Part shown: one piece after another, positions 36,077 through 57,977 of the stretch
How the letters are laid out: the number at the start of each line of letters is the position of its first letter
Position numbering within the stretch: the stretch's first letter is position 1
Notes under the pieces: generated by a model
What the model saw: only the letters and a program-made list of their open reading frames with translations
The model's database searches: none
Told to the model about the DNA's origin: nothing
Translations under genes and position numbers: made by a program
Origin: Panax quinquefolius
Taxonomy: Eukaryota > Streptophyta > Magnoliopsida > Apiales > Araliaceae
Direction of reading: 5' to 3'
DNA length: 64,000 nucleotides
Assembly: GCA_020205615.1 (NCBI GenBank)
Contig: CM035156.1
Location: forward strand, 19,371,128 to 19,435,127

Positions 36077-38049
36077 GGAGAGCCTGTAGAACAGAAATGC
36101 GCCAACAAATACCAGTAGTTACACCAGCAAGGAATGATTCGTGTTTTTTGTTTCATTTGAAGGTACTATTATGCATAGCAAGCACATAATTAAGAAAGAC
36201 AAAAGAGTGTGGTCAAGAGTATGGGGAAAACATAGCCTATATTTCAGTGAAAGCCATGAACTTCATTAGAGTTGTAGGTGACAAAGTTTAAGTTTGCTAA
36301 CAAAGTGGTTGGATTAAGGCATGATTTTTCTCAATTTAGCTTTGAAATCAGAGTAATATATACATTGATCAAGTAGAAAATGCCTTTGAAAGCAACTATG
36401 ATTTTGAGGTATATCTATGTCCAGATATAGAGATTTAAAACATTTCATATTTCCTTTGAAATTTTGATTATGTTATCGGTGTTTGTGCTATTACTTGGTT
36501 GTGGACTTCTGAGAGTGATTGCATAGCCAGAATATTTAAGCTCGTCGCGTCTCTTCAGTGAAGATTTTGCCAGTTGTGAAGAGACAACATCTACTGCTTT
36601 GCACACTTCTAGTTGCCTATACAGGCACAGCTGCTATGGAGGTAGACACCACAAAGAATGTTTTAATCCATTCTTTTGATAAGCTACATAATTAAGCACT
36701 TGGCGCAGCAATTCATTGTTCTCAGGCACTTTCCCTTTTACTTCACAATTTGCTCCCCGGGTATAGTGCTATCCTTATTACAGTGACATTGATACTTCTG
36801 TTTGGTGAGGTCAGTTCCCTAACTGCATAATGTTTTTTTCATATATATGATGATAAAAGGATGTATGCATTTAACTAGTGCTAATTTGTCTGAAAACACT
36901 CTAATTTTCCCATTTCTTCCCAATCCTTGAGAAAGAAAGGGCAAAAACCAAGACTATACAATGCAGTACTCGGAAACAGTAATGGTCCAACCACTTTTTA
37001 TGTGCAAAACTAATTGTGATTTATGGCTATATACAGATTATACAACGCGCTGTTTGTTGTCGATACAGTTTGATTATTGGTGCAGCATTGACTCCTGTTG
37101 TCCATATTCTTATTTGGACTCTGTTTCCTGTGGCATATCCAATAAGCAAGGTGATCTTTTCGATACAAAATCCGTTACTTCTGACTATCTAATTTCACAC
37201 TTGCATTTTAAAATTTTCTTGATCCTTTTTGTATAATTCATCCGTAAATCAAACCCTTAGTTATCATTGTTGTACTGATCAGTTATTAGACTTTCTATTG
37301 GGGAAAGAACGTGTAGCTCTCTTTCATCAAGCTGAATTGAAAATTTTAGTTGCTTTGCGCATAAATGATGTATGTATTCTCTTGTTCTACGTTATCAAGA
37401 AGTTTTATTAAAGGGGTCATTTATTTATTTTGCGTTCTCTAGTTCCTCTTATATACAGTTAGTAATGTTCTTTACTTTTCTGTTATGCATCATTCTTATC
37501 CTTTTATGTAGTTCAGATTACGCATTTTGCCTATTGATATATCATCTTATTCCTCTAAAATAAATAAATAATCAGGCCGGGAAAGGAGGAGAACTGCCAG
37601 GTAAAGACACATTAATCATCTCAGGAGCACTTGAGCTCACAGAGAAAACAGCAAGGGATGCTATGACTCCCATGCTTGAAATATTTTCCGTTGATATCAA
37701 TGCCAAACTTGACAGGTATGATTTATCTTTGTTAAGGCAAGTTGAAGCAATTTTCCTTCATATATTTCTTAATGCTATGTTGAGATTCATTACATTTTTA
37801 TGATGTGTAACTATGTGGCAGGGCTCTATTATATTCAATATTGGAGAATGGACATAGTAGATTGCCAGTATACCATTAGCAGCCCAAAAAACATTATTGG
37901 ACTGATTCTGGTAATTCTTGTTCTAGTAAATTTCGACCGAGTAATGACATATTCCCATTTGATTTGGCCCTCTCTAATGTATATCATGCAACTATAATTT
38001 CCCAGACTTTAACAAGTCATTTGGTGTCTAGATAGTTGGTTGTCCCATT

Positions 38050-38262
38050 CGTGTTTGATTACATCTTAATGCATCTGAACAGTTCACTTCTAAATGCATC
38101 TTAATAATCCACATCTTTGTATTAAGAGTTCCTCTGAATAGTTAAAATACAAATATGAGTCTAAACTATTCAGAGGACCTCTTAATACAAAGATGTGGGT
38201 TGTTAATATGTGTTAAGAGGTGAACTGTTAAGATGCATTCAGATGCAATCAAACACCATATT
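38050..38262. mobile_element. Hairpin MITE in copy B intron 7
   Basis: The left arm reads GTGTTTGATTACATCTTAAT then GCATCTGAACAGTTCAC. The reverse complement of the right arm reads GTGTTTGATTGCATCTGAAT then GCATCTTAACAGTTCAC. Pairing continues inward through CACATCTTTGTATTAAGAG, so almost the whole 210 bp can fold on itself. Non-coding. Superfamily not certain (PIF/Harbinger or hAT derived). Confidence 0.7.
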
Positions 38263-39913
38263 AGTTTCATCGGTCTACCTTGGTTCTTCAGGGACGCTGA
38301 CTATAAACTGGTAAGATATGGAAGTCCTGATGGCATCTCTAATATCTGACCTACAAATTAGTAGTTCCTCTACCATGACGAATCTAAATGGATGCCTGTA
38401 TATAGTTTCACAAACATCATTTACGTGTACTTTGCCGCTTGGTTGATCTAAACATCTATCGTTACATTTCTTTCTATTTGTCTGTACAGTAGGCCTACTA
38501 AGTACCATCTATCATATCCTACATATATATAGTATTTGTTTCTTGACTTTATAGTGGTTCTTGTCTTCCAGCCATATCTGGATGTTATTTTTACTCATGG
38601 CTTCTGATCTCTGATTACATTTTTCACTTTGATACTCTACATGCAAATAAATTGCAGGTGAAAAATTTATTGACTATAAATCCTGCGGATGAGGAACCAA
38701 TAAAGAACATCACTATCCGTCGGATTCCGAGGTAATTTATGTAGCGAATTAGAAATTGAAAACTATTTCATTGTCAATGCAGCAACACAACATATGATAA
38801 ATTATCTTTAAAATGTCTACCATCATATTATAAAGCGTAGAAACCTACTACTTACTAAACACAATAAGTGGGAAATAGTCTAGGATGATTCTTTCAGAAA
38901 AAGTCTCTAGGGTGAAAAACCATAACCTAGTTCTCTTTTGCAGTAACTGCATTGCATATGTAGCAAAATAAAAATCTTATTTCTTATTCCACTCGACATT
39001 TAATGATTTAAAGATGGGGTAATATTGGACAGAAGTTCTTTTGAGTTACTTAATTTTCAACACCAAGTATTCGAACTGATCAAAAGGATGACAACCTAAA
39101 CTAGAGTAAGAATTTGGATGAGTACTATAACCTGTTTGTTATTTTTTGTTGCATTTGTTGGGTACCACTTTATTGTAATTTAGTGAACGAATTCGGGGAG
39201 ATATGGGATTAATGCTTGATCATGGACTTACTAGAACTTCAGAGTCGATGCCTTTGTATGACATACTAAATGAGTTTCAGAAAGGCCTCAGCCACATAGC
39301 TCTTGTTCTAAGACATCGAAGCGAAATGGTGAAACTTTCAACTAATGGTGAGCATGCTTCACTTAATAAATGGAACACTGCATAAATCATACCTAGTTTT
39401 TTTTTTTTGTACTTATTTTTTCATCTTCTCTTAAGCTGATCACCTAATAAGAAATTTGATTCAGTGAGAGAAGTGAGACTGAACATTTGTGGTGAATGCC
39501 ATCCACAAAATATGGGTTTGAGGAGGAGCAGGAGATCACTCAGGAAGTTGACGGGTTTGAACGGAAGTGCGAATGTTTCACACAGAGATACCTCAAAGAG
39601 CAAGAGGTGCTCACAAAATTTTGACTCTGAGATCCTGCATATTGATGAGGATCCGCTTCAAAGCTTCACTAAAGAAGAGGAAGTTGTTGGCATTATAACA
39701 ATGGAGGATGTCGTTGAACAGCTGCTAAAAGTACTAGAACACTTAATATTATTTTCATTAATATATTACTTTTAATTTTTTTTTCTCCTGAAAATTTATG
39801 CATTTGGTAATTGGTATTGATCTGTCATGTAGGACGAGATCGATGATGAGATGGATCATCAGGGTGAATACTCTAGCTTCAGTGGCTGTGGCGCCAAGAT
39901 ACGTCAGATTTGA

Positions 39914-41084
39914 GCGACTAACTTAGGAGTACATAGGAATGAGATCAGTTTTTTATGCAAGAACTGAAGTCAACCAGTTTGAGTAGACCACATGAAATTG
40001 TACGGATGTGTAGATCACATCTAAATTAGTTTACTCACAACATGAACAATTACATCTAATTTTCAAGGCTACTACTCTAGTGGCAGAATACAAGCAGAAA
40101 TGACAGAAGCAAGGGCGAAATTTTCACAAAAAAACACCTTCATAAAAATTTCAGAGATTTAATTTTTCAGTCATAGGGATAGATTAATGATTTTGAATAA
40201 AAAAATATTAGTCATCTAAATTTTCAATGCACCACAATATATCCTGCACGGGTAGAATAAGTATTATATTCCAATCAGTTTGATCTATGAATGGCAGCTA
40301 TAAATGCAGACTGCAGAGTAACATACCTTTAGAACAGCATACACATAAATACCTCTTGTTTTGCATGCACTTTTCACATAATCAAGAGAAGCCTCCATAA
40401 TGAAGCAGCACAGACAGATTACTTCCATCTCTTGACTTCTCTTATGATAGGGAAAGTGATTCTTGATGTAATCTGGAAACACTATCATAATTGAAGTTAG
40501 AAAAATCACATTTTTGCCTGTCAACATAGAATTTGATAAATTGGAAAATTAATTGAGGAACATAGGAATGTATGTAACTGTCACGAATTCTGTAATGCCA
40601 TGAACTCAATAGACGTAGGATATTGGAGGGCTGATTTGTCAAGAGGAGGAGAAAGAATTGATCTTCTATTTCTACATTTTACGATATCTTCATAAAGTAA
40701 GTAACAGATTCTGTATAAATCAATGGAGTCCATGATCGTGATGATTTCTAATACAAGATTTGATCATGTATTGAGGAGAGTTTTATCTAGCATGCAGTGC
40801 ACACCTCGTGGTTTTTTCTAAAAAAATAAAATTTTAAATAACCAGATAATAAGATAGAACTAAGAAAACCGTCGTATTGCTTGAAGACAGTTTATGCACA
40901 TACTTTTATCAAGACCATATACTCTATACAGTTGAATAGAGACTTGTCATCCATACATTTGAACTCCAAACCTCTCAATAATCAAATAAATTGCTTTTGT
41001 CTCCTACTATGCATACAACAACTCTTTCAAACTGGACAACATAAAGTTCCTCACGCAGCCAAAAGCTACTTCGATTTTTGTCCT
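39914..41084. other. Convergent spacer between CNNM copy B and SQE
   Basis: Both flanking genes end here. AT-rich DNA with no recognised exon or element. Confidence 0.65.
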
Positions 41085-50700
<9,616 letters not shown>

Positions 50701-51690
50701 TTTTATCTTGATCTGAGTTGAGTGAACCCCCTAATCCATTCACCGGTCCGACCACACTACGCTTCTTCAATTCTTGACTTTTTTTCCCCTCTTCGTTTGG
50801 TTATTCGCGGAGCGCCCGACGTAAACTATTGGGAACAATAAAATAATATACGTAGTTCTTTTAGTTTTAGTTTTTTATTTATGCTCTATAACATTCATAT
50901 CTTTTTATCCGAAGTAGTCGATATGAAATTTATTTTTTAGTAAGTGAGTCAATTGATTAATAGAGTACTCACAGACAGATAATTTTATTGATCAATTGAC
51001 CAACTTACTAAAAAATAAATTTCATAATAATCGGATCCCTTTTTATCAATGACATTTTAAACATCATTAAAATAAATATACCAATGAATATCAAAAGAAT
51101 ATTTAACCATTGCATGATGATATACAAAAACATGAAAATGAGAGGAATTAAAGTAGGTAGACTTTGACCACACTGCTACTGCTACACCTCCCTCCCACTA
51201 CTGAGGCGAATGAGTAAGCATTGCCAGCCGATTCGGTTTGATTAAAAGTTCGATTCGGTTCATTTCGAAATATAAATGAGTTAAATATGAGCAGCATTTT
51301 AAAATTCGATAAATTACTCCGAAACTCCTCAAATTATAATTTTCTATTGATACTTTCGATCATATTCATTGAAAAAGTCCAAACCTGTTAGGCTCGATTC
51401 TAATCGCCTTCTCGACTCGATAACTAAATAAATTCTCAATCAAAACCATATTTTATACTCGATAAATTTTGTGAACCAAATCGAAAGAACTCAATCTTTG
51501 GATCGACTTCGATTCGCTTACAACTTACTCCACTACCACCGGGGACCACCGATGTCCTTATTTTTTCTTCTAATAATATTATAATAGTAATTCTACTTTA
51601 ATTTCATCAAAACGTTGAATTAATTAGTAATAAAGTCATTTTATACAGTAATAAAATAATTTATATGAGGACAAATTCATATCATAGCTT
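50701..51690. other. SQE 5' flank and spacer
   Basis: Promoter side of SQE followed by AT-rich DNA. Contains the palindromic MITE copy at 50906-51047. From about 51210 to 51530 there is a stretch with repeated TTCGATTCGGTT-like words, as often seen in hAT-derived non-coding elements, but I could not define ends. No exon seen. Confidence 0.5.
50906..51047. mobile_element. Palindromic MITE, copy 2
   Basis: Left arm ATATGAAATTTATTTTTTAG, right arm reverse complement TTATGAAATTTATTTTTTAG, with pairing extending through TAAGTTGGTCAATTGAT. Same family as 21624-21769. Confidence 0.65.
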
Positions 51691-52339
51691 TGTTGGATTG
51701 TGATATTTCTCTATTGGTCCATCGGGTCTTAGTCATTTGGGTTTCATTTATTGAGGTGTTGACATTATTGGATCTAATCACTTTATTATCTTTATTAAGT
51801 CTTCAAGATTCGGACCCGTCGGTGGAATTGACCCATCATATATTTAAAATATCTCTATCTTTGACTTGTAATGATGAAAAAAGCATGTTGATTGACTAGA
51901 GAACCCTTGTGCATTAATGTGGATGGGATTATAGCAAACCACCGGTGGGAAACAAAGTGACTAAAAAGCGGTGGATAAACTATATGCGATTGATTGGAAC
52001 CCATCGAATCGAAAGGGTGTGTCGAGTAATAGTGGGTAAGACCGTAATCGAGCGAAAAAGAGTATAACTTAGCAAGGAAGTCTTCACAAAGAGGCACGCT
52101 CTCATACACTTCTTCATTCGTAATCACATATACACGAAGAATTATTATTTCTCTCTCGAGACACTGAACATTATATTCCTCCATTGTTTAACCTTGTGAA
52201 CACGATATCTTGACTCTCACGCTGAAGCTATCCCCGACCTGGAACATGCGTCGAAGCTTGTGGTGTTTATCGTGTTTCTTGTCTTGCGAGATCGAGCGTC
52301 TTACGTGATTGGGGCGTGGCGGAAGATCTGGCGTTAACA
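51691..52339 (+). repeat. Left LTR of the 52-56 kb element
   Basis: TG...CA bounded, directly followed by the primer-binding-site-like TTGGCGCTAGAAGGAGGG. Confidence 0.65.
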
Positions 52340-52568
52340 TTGGCGCTAGAAGGAGGGCGTTTTAGTGTTCTTGAGCTATCAATCACTGATATTTCCAGTT
52401 GTTCTACGCCGGAAGTTATGTCACCAATCGAGGGTTCTCATTCGAGATCCCACTTGCAATGACCGAAGATGGTTGGTCTTTATTTAACGATAAAGAGCGG
52501 GATCGTGGCCAAGGCGAAGGTAAAAGGCACCCCCATAGTAATTACCTACCAAAGTGGTCGGTGATAAG

Positions 52569-52920
52569 GATGATGGTCGAGCAGAGTAGATGAAGACCAA
52601 CTGACCATTTCTGTTTAATGCCGAAGAGGTATCTGCCCCTATTGGTCTTGGGGATGATGGTCGAAGCGAGTAGATGAAGACCCAATGCCCATTTCTGTTT
52701 GGCCAAGAGGGTAATCTCCCTATTGGTCTTCGGGATGATGGTCGAAGCGAGTAGATGAAGACCAATGACCGTTTCTGTTTGGCCAAGAGGGTAATCGCCT
52801 GTTGGTCTTGAGGATGATGGTCGGCGAGTAGATGAAGTCCCAACAGCCATTTCGATTATTAGATTGAAAGAGGGTATCCCGCTTCTATCGGTTTTCGGGA
52901 TTATGGTCGCACAGAGATGA
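52569..52920 (+). repeat. Minisatellite, about 82 bp unit
   Basis: The unit begins GATGATGGTCGAAGCGAGTA and includes CATTTCTGTTTGGCCAAGAG. Starts at about 52569, 52653, 52734 and 52813, with a decayed fifth at 52898. Minus-strand frames here encode a repetitive peptide that only reflects the repeat. Confidence 0.85.
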
Positions 52921-53889
52921 AGAGACCGATCGAGAGCTGCACCTCGAATCTGACAAATAAGGCATCTTGCCTCGAGTATCCTCATCAATGTGACGGAGAG
53001 TTTCACCAAGTATATCCGTAAATCACACTCCGATAGTCCACTTTGAGGCAATTCGCCCTATAGATACTTTTCTTCGGAGATGCCCGTCTAAGTCCAAGCC
53101 AGCATCCGAGGTTCATTGACACCTGAAATGCACCCATATTCTAAGCATCAAGAGGATACCTCATCCTGGGGGTTCTCGAGACTATATGCAAGCAAAACGG
53201 ATGAGGAGCAATTCAGAATATATTCATCCGAGAATGCAAAAAGGTACTACTGCCTTGAGTGTTCTCTCCGCAATGAAGGACTCGTCACCAAAGCAGATCA
53301 ATAAAAGCCGCACTCTTGGAAATTCAACACTTGGTAAATATTTCCAAAGTCGGTTGACATTATGGTTAGGACAATTCTTTTCTAAAGCTAATAATAGTTA
53401 AAGAGAAGCCGAGGAATCTGACAAAGCCGTTGCGATTCTTCGTGAAGCGAGTAGAATGGACATTACATGCAGATGGATATTCGTTTTGGACATCATGCTG
53501 CAGGCTATCAAGAGGGTCGATCACAATAACAATTCCGTTCAGTCGATGCATTATGAAGTTGGCCTACTGATGCTTATAACTTTGATGGCGGATGGCGTCT
53601 TCTCCTTCCGGATCGAGTCTTAAAGAAAAACCAATTACAAGAGTGTCGACTTTGTTCTCATTGATCGAATCTTTATCGAAGGACCTTTTTCGTCATCATT
53701 ACTCGAACATTTGGTTCCATCCGAAGCAGAGTATATTCTTCGGGAAATTCACAAAGACATCTGTGGCGATCATTTGACCCGAAGTTGTTGGCCTATAAAG
53801 TACTTCGGCAGGGATATTCATGATAGAACCGAAGTCGGCGACGAATGTGGCTCATCCACATTCACTTTTGCACTATTGATCCTGGTCCG

Positions 53890-54265
53890 AAGGTCACTAT
53901 GGTGTAAGGAGGTATGGTAGGACTCGCTGGCCATTCGATGGTAGCCCCAGGTCCTTTTGATCCTATATTGATCTTATCAGGGTGGTAAGTCAATGGTCAC
54001 TATTGGTCCGAAAGGTCACTATGGTGTAATGAGGTTCGTTCTTGTAGGACTCCTTTCTGATGCTTATAACTGATTCGTCTTTCGATGGTAGCCCAGGTCC
54101 TTATGATCCTATATTGATTTTATCAGGTGGTAAATCATTATGGTCATTTGGTTTCCATGGTGTAAGGAGGTATGGTAGGACCTTCGTTGGCCATTCGATG
54201 GTAGCCCAAGGTCCTTATGATCCTATATCGATTTTACCAGGTGGTGGTAAATCAATGGTCACTAT
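53890..54265 (+). repeat. Minisatellite, about 120-128 bp unit
   Basis: Three units, each with TATGGTGTAAGGAGGTATGG (or a variant), CGATGGTAGCCC, AGGTCCTTATGATCCTATAT and ATTTTATCAGGTGGTAA. Interior of the LTR element. Confidence 0.8.
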
Positions 54266-55640
54266 GATCTTCGAAATTGGATCCTTATATCTTGATCCTT
54301 ATATATCTTTTATAAAGGTTGAGCCATCGATCCTTATATCTCTATGTCCAATGATGGTATTATATACTTGTTCTACCCCATGAGTGGTAAGCAAGATTTC
54401 GATGGTGCAAGGAGGATCATCCAAATTCACCTCACACATAAACTAATCGATCTCAATCTAGTTCACGTCCTAAGTTAAGTTCATACAATTTAATTGATCT
54501 TTGAATTATTATTGACAAGAAATGTTCATTCGAGTAATAAGGCATGAAGTTGATATTTTAAATATTAACTGCTCACAACAAGTTAAATTTTACGAAAAGT
54601 TCTACTGACTAAAAGATAAGGAGAGAGGTCATCTTGAGCTTCTTCCTTATCGTCGTCACCATCTAAAGAGTCTAGAAGATGGATCTACCTTGGCAAACTT
54701 TCTTGCCTTTACTTGGCCCGATTTCATATCCTTTGGCATACATATGGATTTGATCTTATTGTTCACCTTTCGGCGGATTTTACTCAGATACACTTTTGTA
54801 TCTCCTTACGAAAGTCTTGATCACCCCGAATCTCTGAGGGCAGAAGCTCTTTGAGCTCTTCTTGAGCTTCCGACGATGTACGGATCTTTGATCCTTTAGC
54901 AGACGGATCGGCATTTATATCGGTGATGACCCAATGAGTGGCCTTGGTCGTTTCGGTTCTTCTTTGATCTTGTCGATATCCTTCCTTGAGGCATTCATCG
55001 TTGAGGAAGAACAATGTCGAGGTTGATTCTTTCCTTTTGCCAAACATAAACTTGAATGGCTTTTTCCTTCTTATTCCCTTGGCATTCTCTTCTGTATTCC
55101 ACTCCGGCATTCTCTTGACATTATCTTCTAGTATTCCCTTCGGCATTCCCTTGACATTCTCTTGACATTATCTTCTAGATCCTTTTACTCGGCTTCTTTG
55201 TATTTGGGATGGAAACACAAAGACAATGTTTACTCTGAGATGACCATATTAATCGATCGATTCGATTGATGGTCAAATCTCGACTTCCTTCATCGTATAT
55301 CACTCCTTCACCCATCGGTTCATGATGGAATTATTATCGTGAACCGATGATCATCGATGTCGCCATGACTTGAACTGAATTGAGAAGAGAATGGTTTTTA
55401 TGGCGAAGGTTTGGGTTGTTCGAGAGGCGGTGAAATATTTGTTGTTGTATGTTAAATTTGGAGCGGGCTCTTTAAATGGACTTCGATCTTAATTAACATT
55501 GGCATTTGATATTCACCATATGTGCTTGATGGCAAGTATTTTTGAGCCTTTCGTTGGTGTTATATTAGTTCCTTTTGTCTGAGCAAGTGCCGTTTATAGT
55601 TTCTATTAAACCTCTTGTTAATAATAAAAACTAGAAGCGA

Positions 55641-56000
55641 TGTTGGGTCGTGATATTTCTCCTATTGACCGAAGATATTGATTAGCCTACATATTGATTA
55701 GTCCATTGGGTCTTCATTATTGGAATGTTGACATTATTGGATCTAGTCACTTTATTATCTTTATTAAGTCCTTTAGTATCGGACAATCGATCGGTGGGTG
55801 ATTGAATTCCATCATATATTTAAAATATCTACATCTTTGACTTGTAATGATGAAATATGACGTTGATTTAATGTGAGGATTATAACCAAATTTCTAAAAA
55901 GCGGTGGATCGTAACTAACGTGAAACTTTAACCAAAATAACTAAATCATTATGACACTCTTTTTTTCTCTCTCAATTTCATAACACGATATACTTGGGTC
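55641..56000 (+). repeat. Right LTR of the 52-56 kb element, truncated
   Basis: Matches the left LTR over its first 230 bp, with an insertion of about 35 bp near 55680, then only patchily (AAAAAGCGGTGGAT, ACACGATAT). End estimated. Confidence 0.6.
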
Positions 56001-57149
56001 GTATATAATATAGTAACAAACAAGATTCAATTTAATGGAGTAATATAAATAAATATACCAATTCATAACTATCAATAGTGGTTGGTATCTGGCATTTGTT
56101 GTGGTAATAATAATACATTATTTAATATATACTCCTAGGTAGTCAAAAGACGAGACCCAATCAATTAATATACGGGATATGATAAATGGACAGACATCAA
56201 CGACAAGTCTTTGTTCTTCTTAATTTACTTTTTTGTGTTTGCCAAATCCAAACTAGATGAATTTAAATACTACATTCCATGTGATTCAATTCTATTATAT
56301 ACATTTTGTTCTTAGACCTCATGGGCTTGGCTGGGCTGGGCTAGACCAAACCACTTTGCTTTTATCCAAAGTTCCATTAAACTATATAGTAGTTGCATGA
56401 GAATGTGGAAACACAGGGTGATCAGTCCATAATCCAATATTTTTAAAATAAAAAGAAACTAAAACATACTACCACAACCCCGAGTAATCAGAAAGCTATT
56501 GGTAAGGTCTCTTCTTTATACTATTTACGTCCCAAACGAAAAAACATGAGACTAGCAGCTAGAACTTAATTCAAACCTGGAGAAATTAATTCAGCAACAT
56601 TACCAAATACCAACTCCATTATACGCTACTCTAAAGTAACAAGTATTAATTTCCCCAAGAAAAACATTACTAGTACGTGCTAGTAATTTATTTACAGTAT
56701 AATTGATGCATCTGCCCGCCTTTAGATTATTGAAGATACTGTCCACAGCTGCAGCGAGATAGATGTCTGTATTTTAGTCCACCAGAAGACAAAATTCCAC
56801 ACTCCCCAACCGTCTCACCCTCTACAATTTCAACCTACCCCACCCACACAGACAGAGGGGAGCTGCTGGTACAAATTAAGCAGAAAACAGATTGTACTGT
56901 TTCACCAAAACCTCATATCTGTTGTACATTGAAATAGTTTAGCTAGTAAAATGAAAACTATCAAGTAAAAAAGAAAAAAGGAGAAGGGAAGAAGTAGTTG
57001 AGCACAGGCAAAAAGAAAATTCCCACCAGGATCAGTAAAAAGACAATAAAACTGACCAAAAAAAGCCCATCAACATCAATAAATTATAAAAAAGAAAAAC
57101 TAATTCACACCTCTAATAAGCCAGGGTATAACTTATACACATGCAATTC
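56001..57149. other. Spacer and RLP44 3' flank
   Basis: AT-rich; no exon or repeat recognised. The 3' UTR of RLP44 probably occupies the last few hundred bases. Confidence 0.6.
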
Positions 57150-57977
57150 TCAATATTCAGGCATGAGCTGACTAATTTTGCCTTCTTGATCGGCAGCCAA
57201 TTTGCGTTCAGTAACCCTCAACCATACACACACCGCAGTAAAACTGAGCACCAAACTCAAGAACCCACTTCCCAATCCGATCCCAACAATGGCCAAAATC
57301 GACAACCCTCTACTCTTCAACGGCGGCAAAGGGTACCCATAAAGACCCTTATTTCCCTCGTACGACGTCGCATTGAACCTCGGCAAGTTCGCACTCCGGT
57401 TCACGAGCGTCGCCGGAATCTGGCCGGCGAGCCTATTGTTGGACACATCAAAAACAGAGAGGCGAGCGAGGAGACCCAGCTGCTGAGGGATGGGACCCAC
57501 GAGCATATTGTCGTGGAGATCTATGACGTTGAGGTAGGCGCACATGGCGATCTGGGGCGGGATTTGGCCGGAAAGAAGGTTGGCAGAGAGGTTGAGTACG
57601 GCGAGGTTGACGAGGAACTGGAGGTCGGTGGGGAGGGGTCCGGAGAGGGAGTTGGAGGAGAGGTCTAGGGCTTGGAGATTGGTGCAGTTTGCGAGGTAAG
57701 GGGAGATGGAGCCCCTGAGAGAAAGGTTGGAGAGAGAGAGTTTGTAGATTCGGCCATTGTTGCAGGTGGCTCCCTGGAGGTAGGAAGTGAAGCCGAGGCA
57801 TGGGTTGGCGAATGTTGATTTTGTCCAATTTTGGAGGTTGTGGTTTGGGTCTTGGAGTGATTGGCTGAGGTGGGTTAAGCAAGATTCGTCTTTTGGGTCT
57901 GATTTGGTGGGTGTGAAGAGGCTGGTAAATGTTAGTAGTGGAGTGCAAAATAAGAACAGCCTCCAAACACCCATCAT
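57150..57977 (-). CDS. RLP44: Receptor-like protein 44
   Basis: A single-exon frame of 275 codons. A signal peptide ([20 protein letters not shown]) is followed by the Cys-paired LRR cap ([23 protein letters not shown]), about four leucine-rich repeats ([52 protein letters not shown]), a juxtamembrane loop ending [11 protein letters not shown], one transmembrane helix (about 228-252) and a short cytoplasmic tail ending ISQLMPEY without kinase. Length and architecture equal Arabidopsis RLP44 (At3g49750), which associates with BAK1 and BRI1 at the plasma membrane and activates brassinosteroid signalling when pectin methylesterification is disturbed. Two adjacent ATGs (57977, 57974) could start it. 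Its orthologue in Arabidopsis lies a few genes from CGR2, as here. The GC-rich third positions contrast with the AT-rich flanks but suit an intronless plant gene. Confidence 0.95.
   Translation of the reverse strand: MMGVWRLFLFCTPLLTFTSLFTPTKSDPKDESCLTHLSQSLQDPNHNLQNWTKSTFANPCLGFTSYLQGATCNNGRIYKLSLSNLSLRGSISPYLANCTNLQALDLSSNSLSGPLPTDLQFLVNLAVLNLSANLLSGQIPPQIAMCAYLNVIDLHDNMLVGPIPQQLGLLARLSVFDVSNNRLAGQIPATLVNRSANLPRFNATSYEGNKGLYGYPLPPLKSRGLSILAIVGIGLGSGFLSLVLSFTAVCVWLRVTERKLAADQEGKISQLMPEY

Larger units (their letters stand above)
35617..39913 (+). pseudogene. Tandem DUF21/CBS copy (gene B), probably inactive
   Basis: Same 11-exon plan as gene A: 35617-35782, 36559-36641, 36726-36809, 37037-37150, 37283-37369, 37576-37715, 37822-37910, 38658-38731, 39235-39347, 39465-39730 and 39833-39913. 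All splice borders are kept. The DUF21 part ([25 protein letters not shown]) and CBS part ([39 protein letters not shown]) are recognisable. Defects compared with gene A: a 15-codon in-frame loss in exon 1 after GLIS (gene A has [16 protein letters not shown] there); a TAG at 37877-37879 in exon 7 where A has GAG; and one extra A in the A-run that follows, making exon 7 89 instead of 88 bp. Downstream exons remain open in the proper frame, so the damage is recent or partly sequence error. If read as is, the product stops after about 243 residues, before the CBS pair is complete. Exon 10 keeps a basic-serine insert (RRSRRSLRKL) that gene A lacks. Confidence 0.78.
51691..56000 (+). mobile_element. 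Non-autonomous LTR element with two minisatellites
   Basis: Direct repeats at 51691-52339 (649 bp) and 55641 to about 56000 share TGTTGG, CGTGATATTTCT/TGTGATATTTCT, TGTTGACATTATTGGATCTA, TCACTTTATTATCTTTATTA and TTGACTTGTAATGATGAAA. The left repeat ends TTAACA and is followed directly by TTGGCGCTAGAAGGAGGG, a TGGCGC-type primer binding site, so transcription is on the plus strand. The right LTR is shortened and rearranged; its end is uncertain. The 3.3 kb interior shows no Gag, protease, reverse transcriptase or integrase motifs in any frame, only short broken frames and two tandem repeat tracts. This is the plan of a LARD-like or decayed Gypsy derivative. Confidence 0.65.

Noticed and set aside
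35617..37879. Gene B as a genuine short CNNM protein
   Set aside because: It would end inside the CBS region, and downstream exons are conserved, so a broken gene or sequence error is more likely.
52569..52920. Regular repeats considered as a CRISPR-like array
   Set aside because: Head-to-tail minisatellite units without distinct spacers, in plant nuclear DNA.
52484..53051. Repetitive minus-strand protein frames
   Set aside because: They translate the 82 bp minisatellite of a non-coding element interior; no known domain.
54784..55146. 120-codon minus frame in the 52-56 kb element
   Set aside because: Lysine/glutamate-rich but no retroviral or other motif that I recognise, and opposite to the strand implied by the primer binding site.
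57141..57668. 175-codon plus frame and a 172-codon minus frame over RLP44
   Set aside because: Shadows of the RLP44 coding sequence, which has clear LRR, signal peptide and transmembrane evidence.
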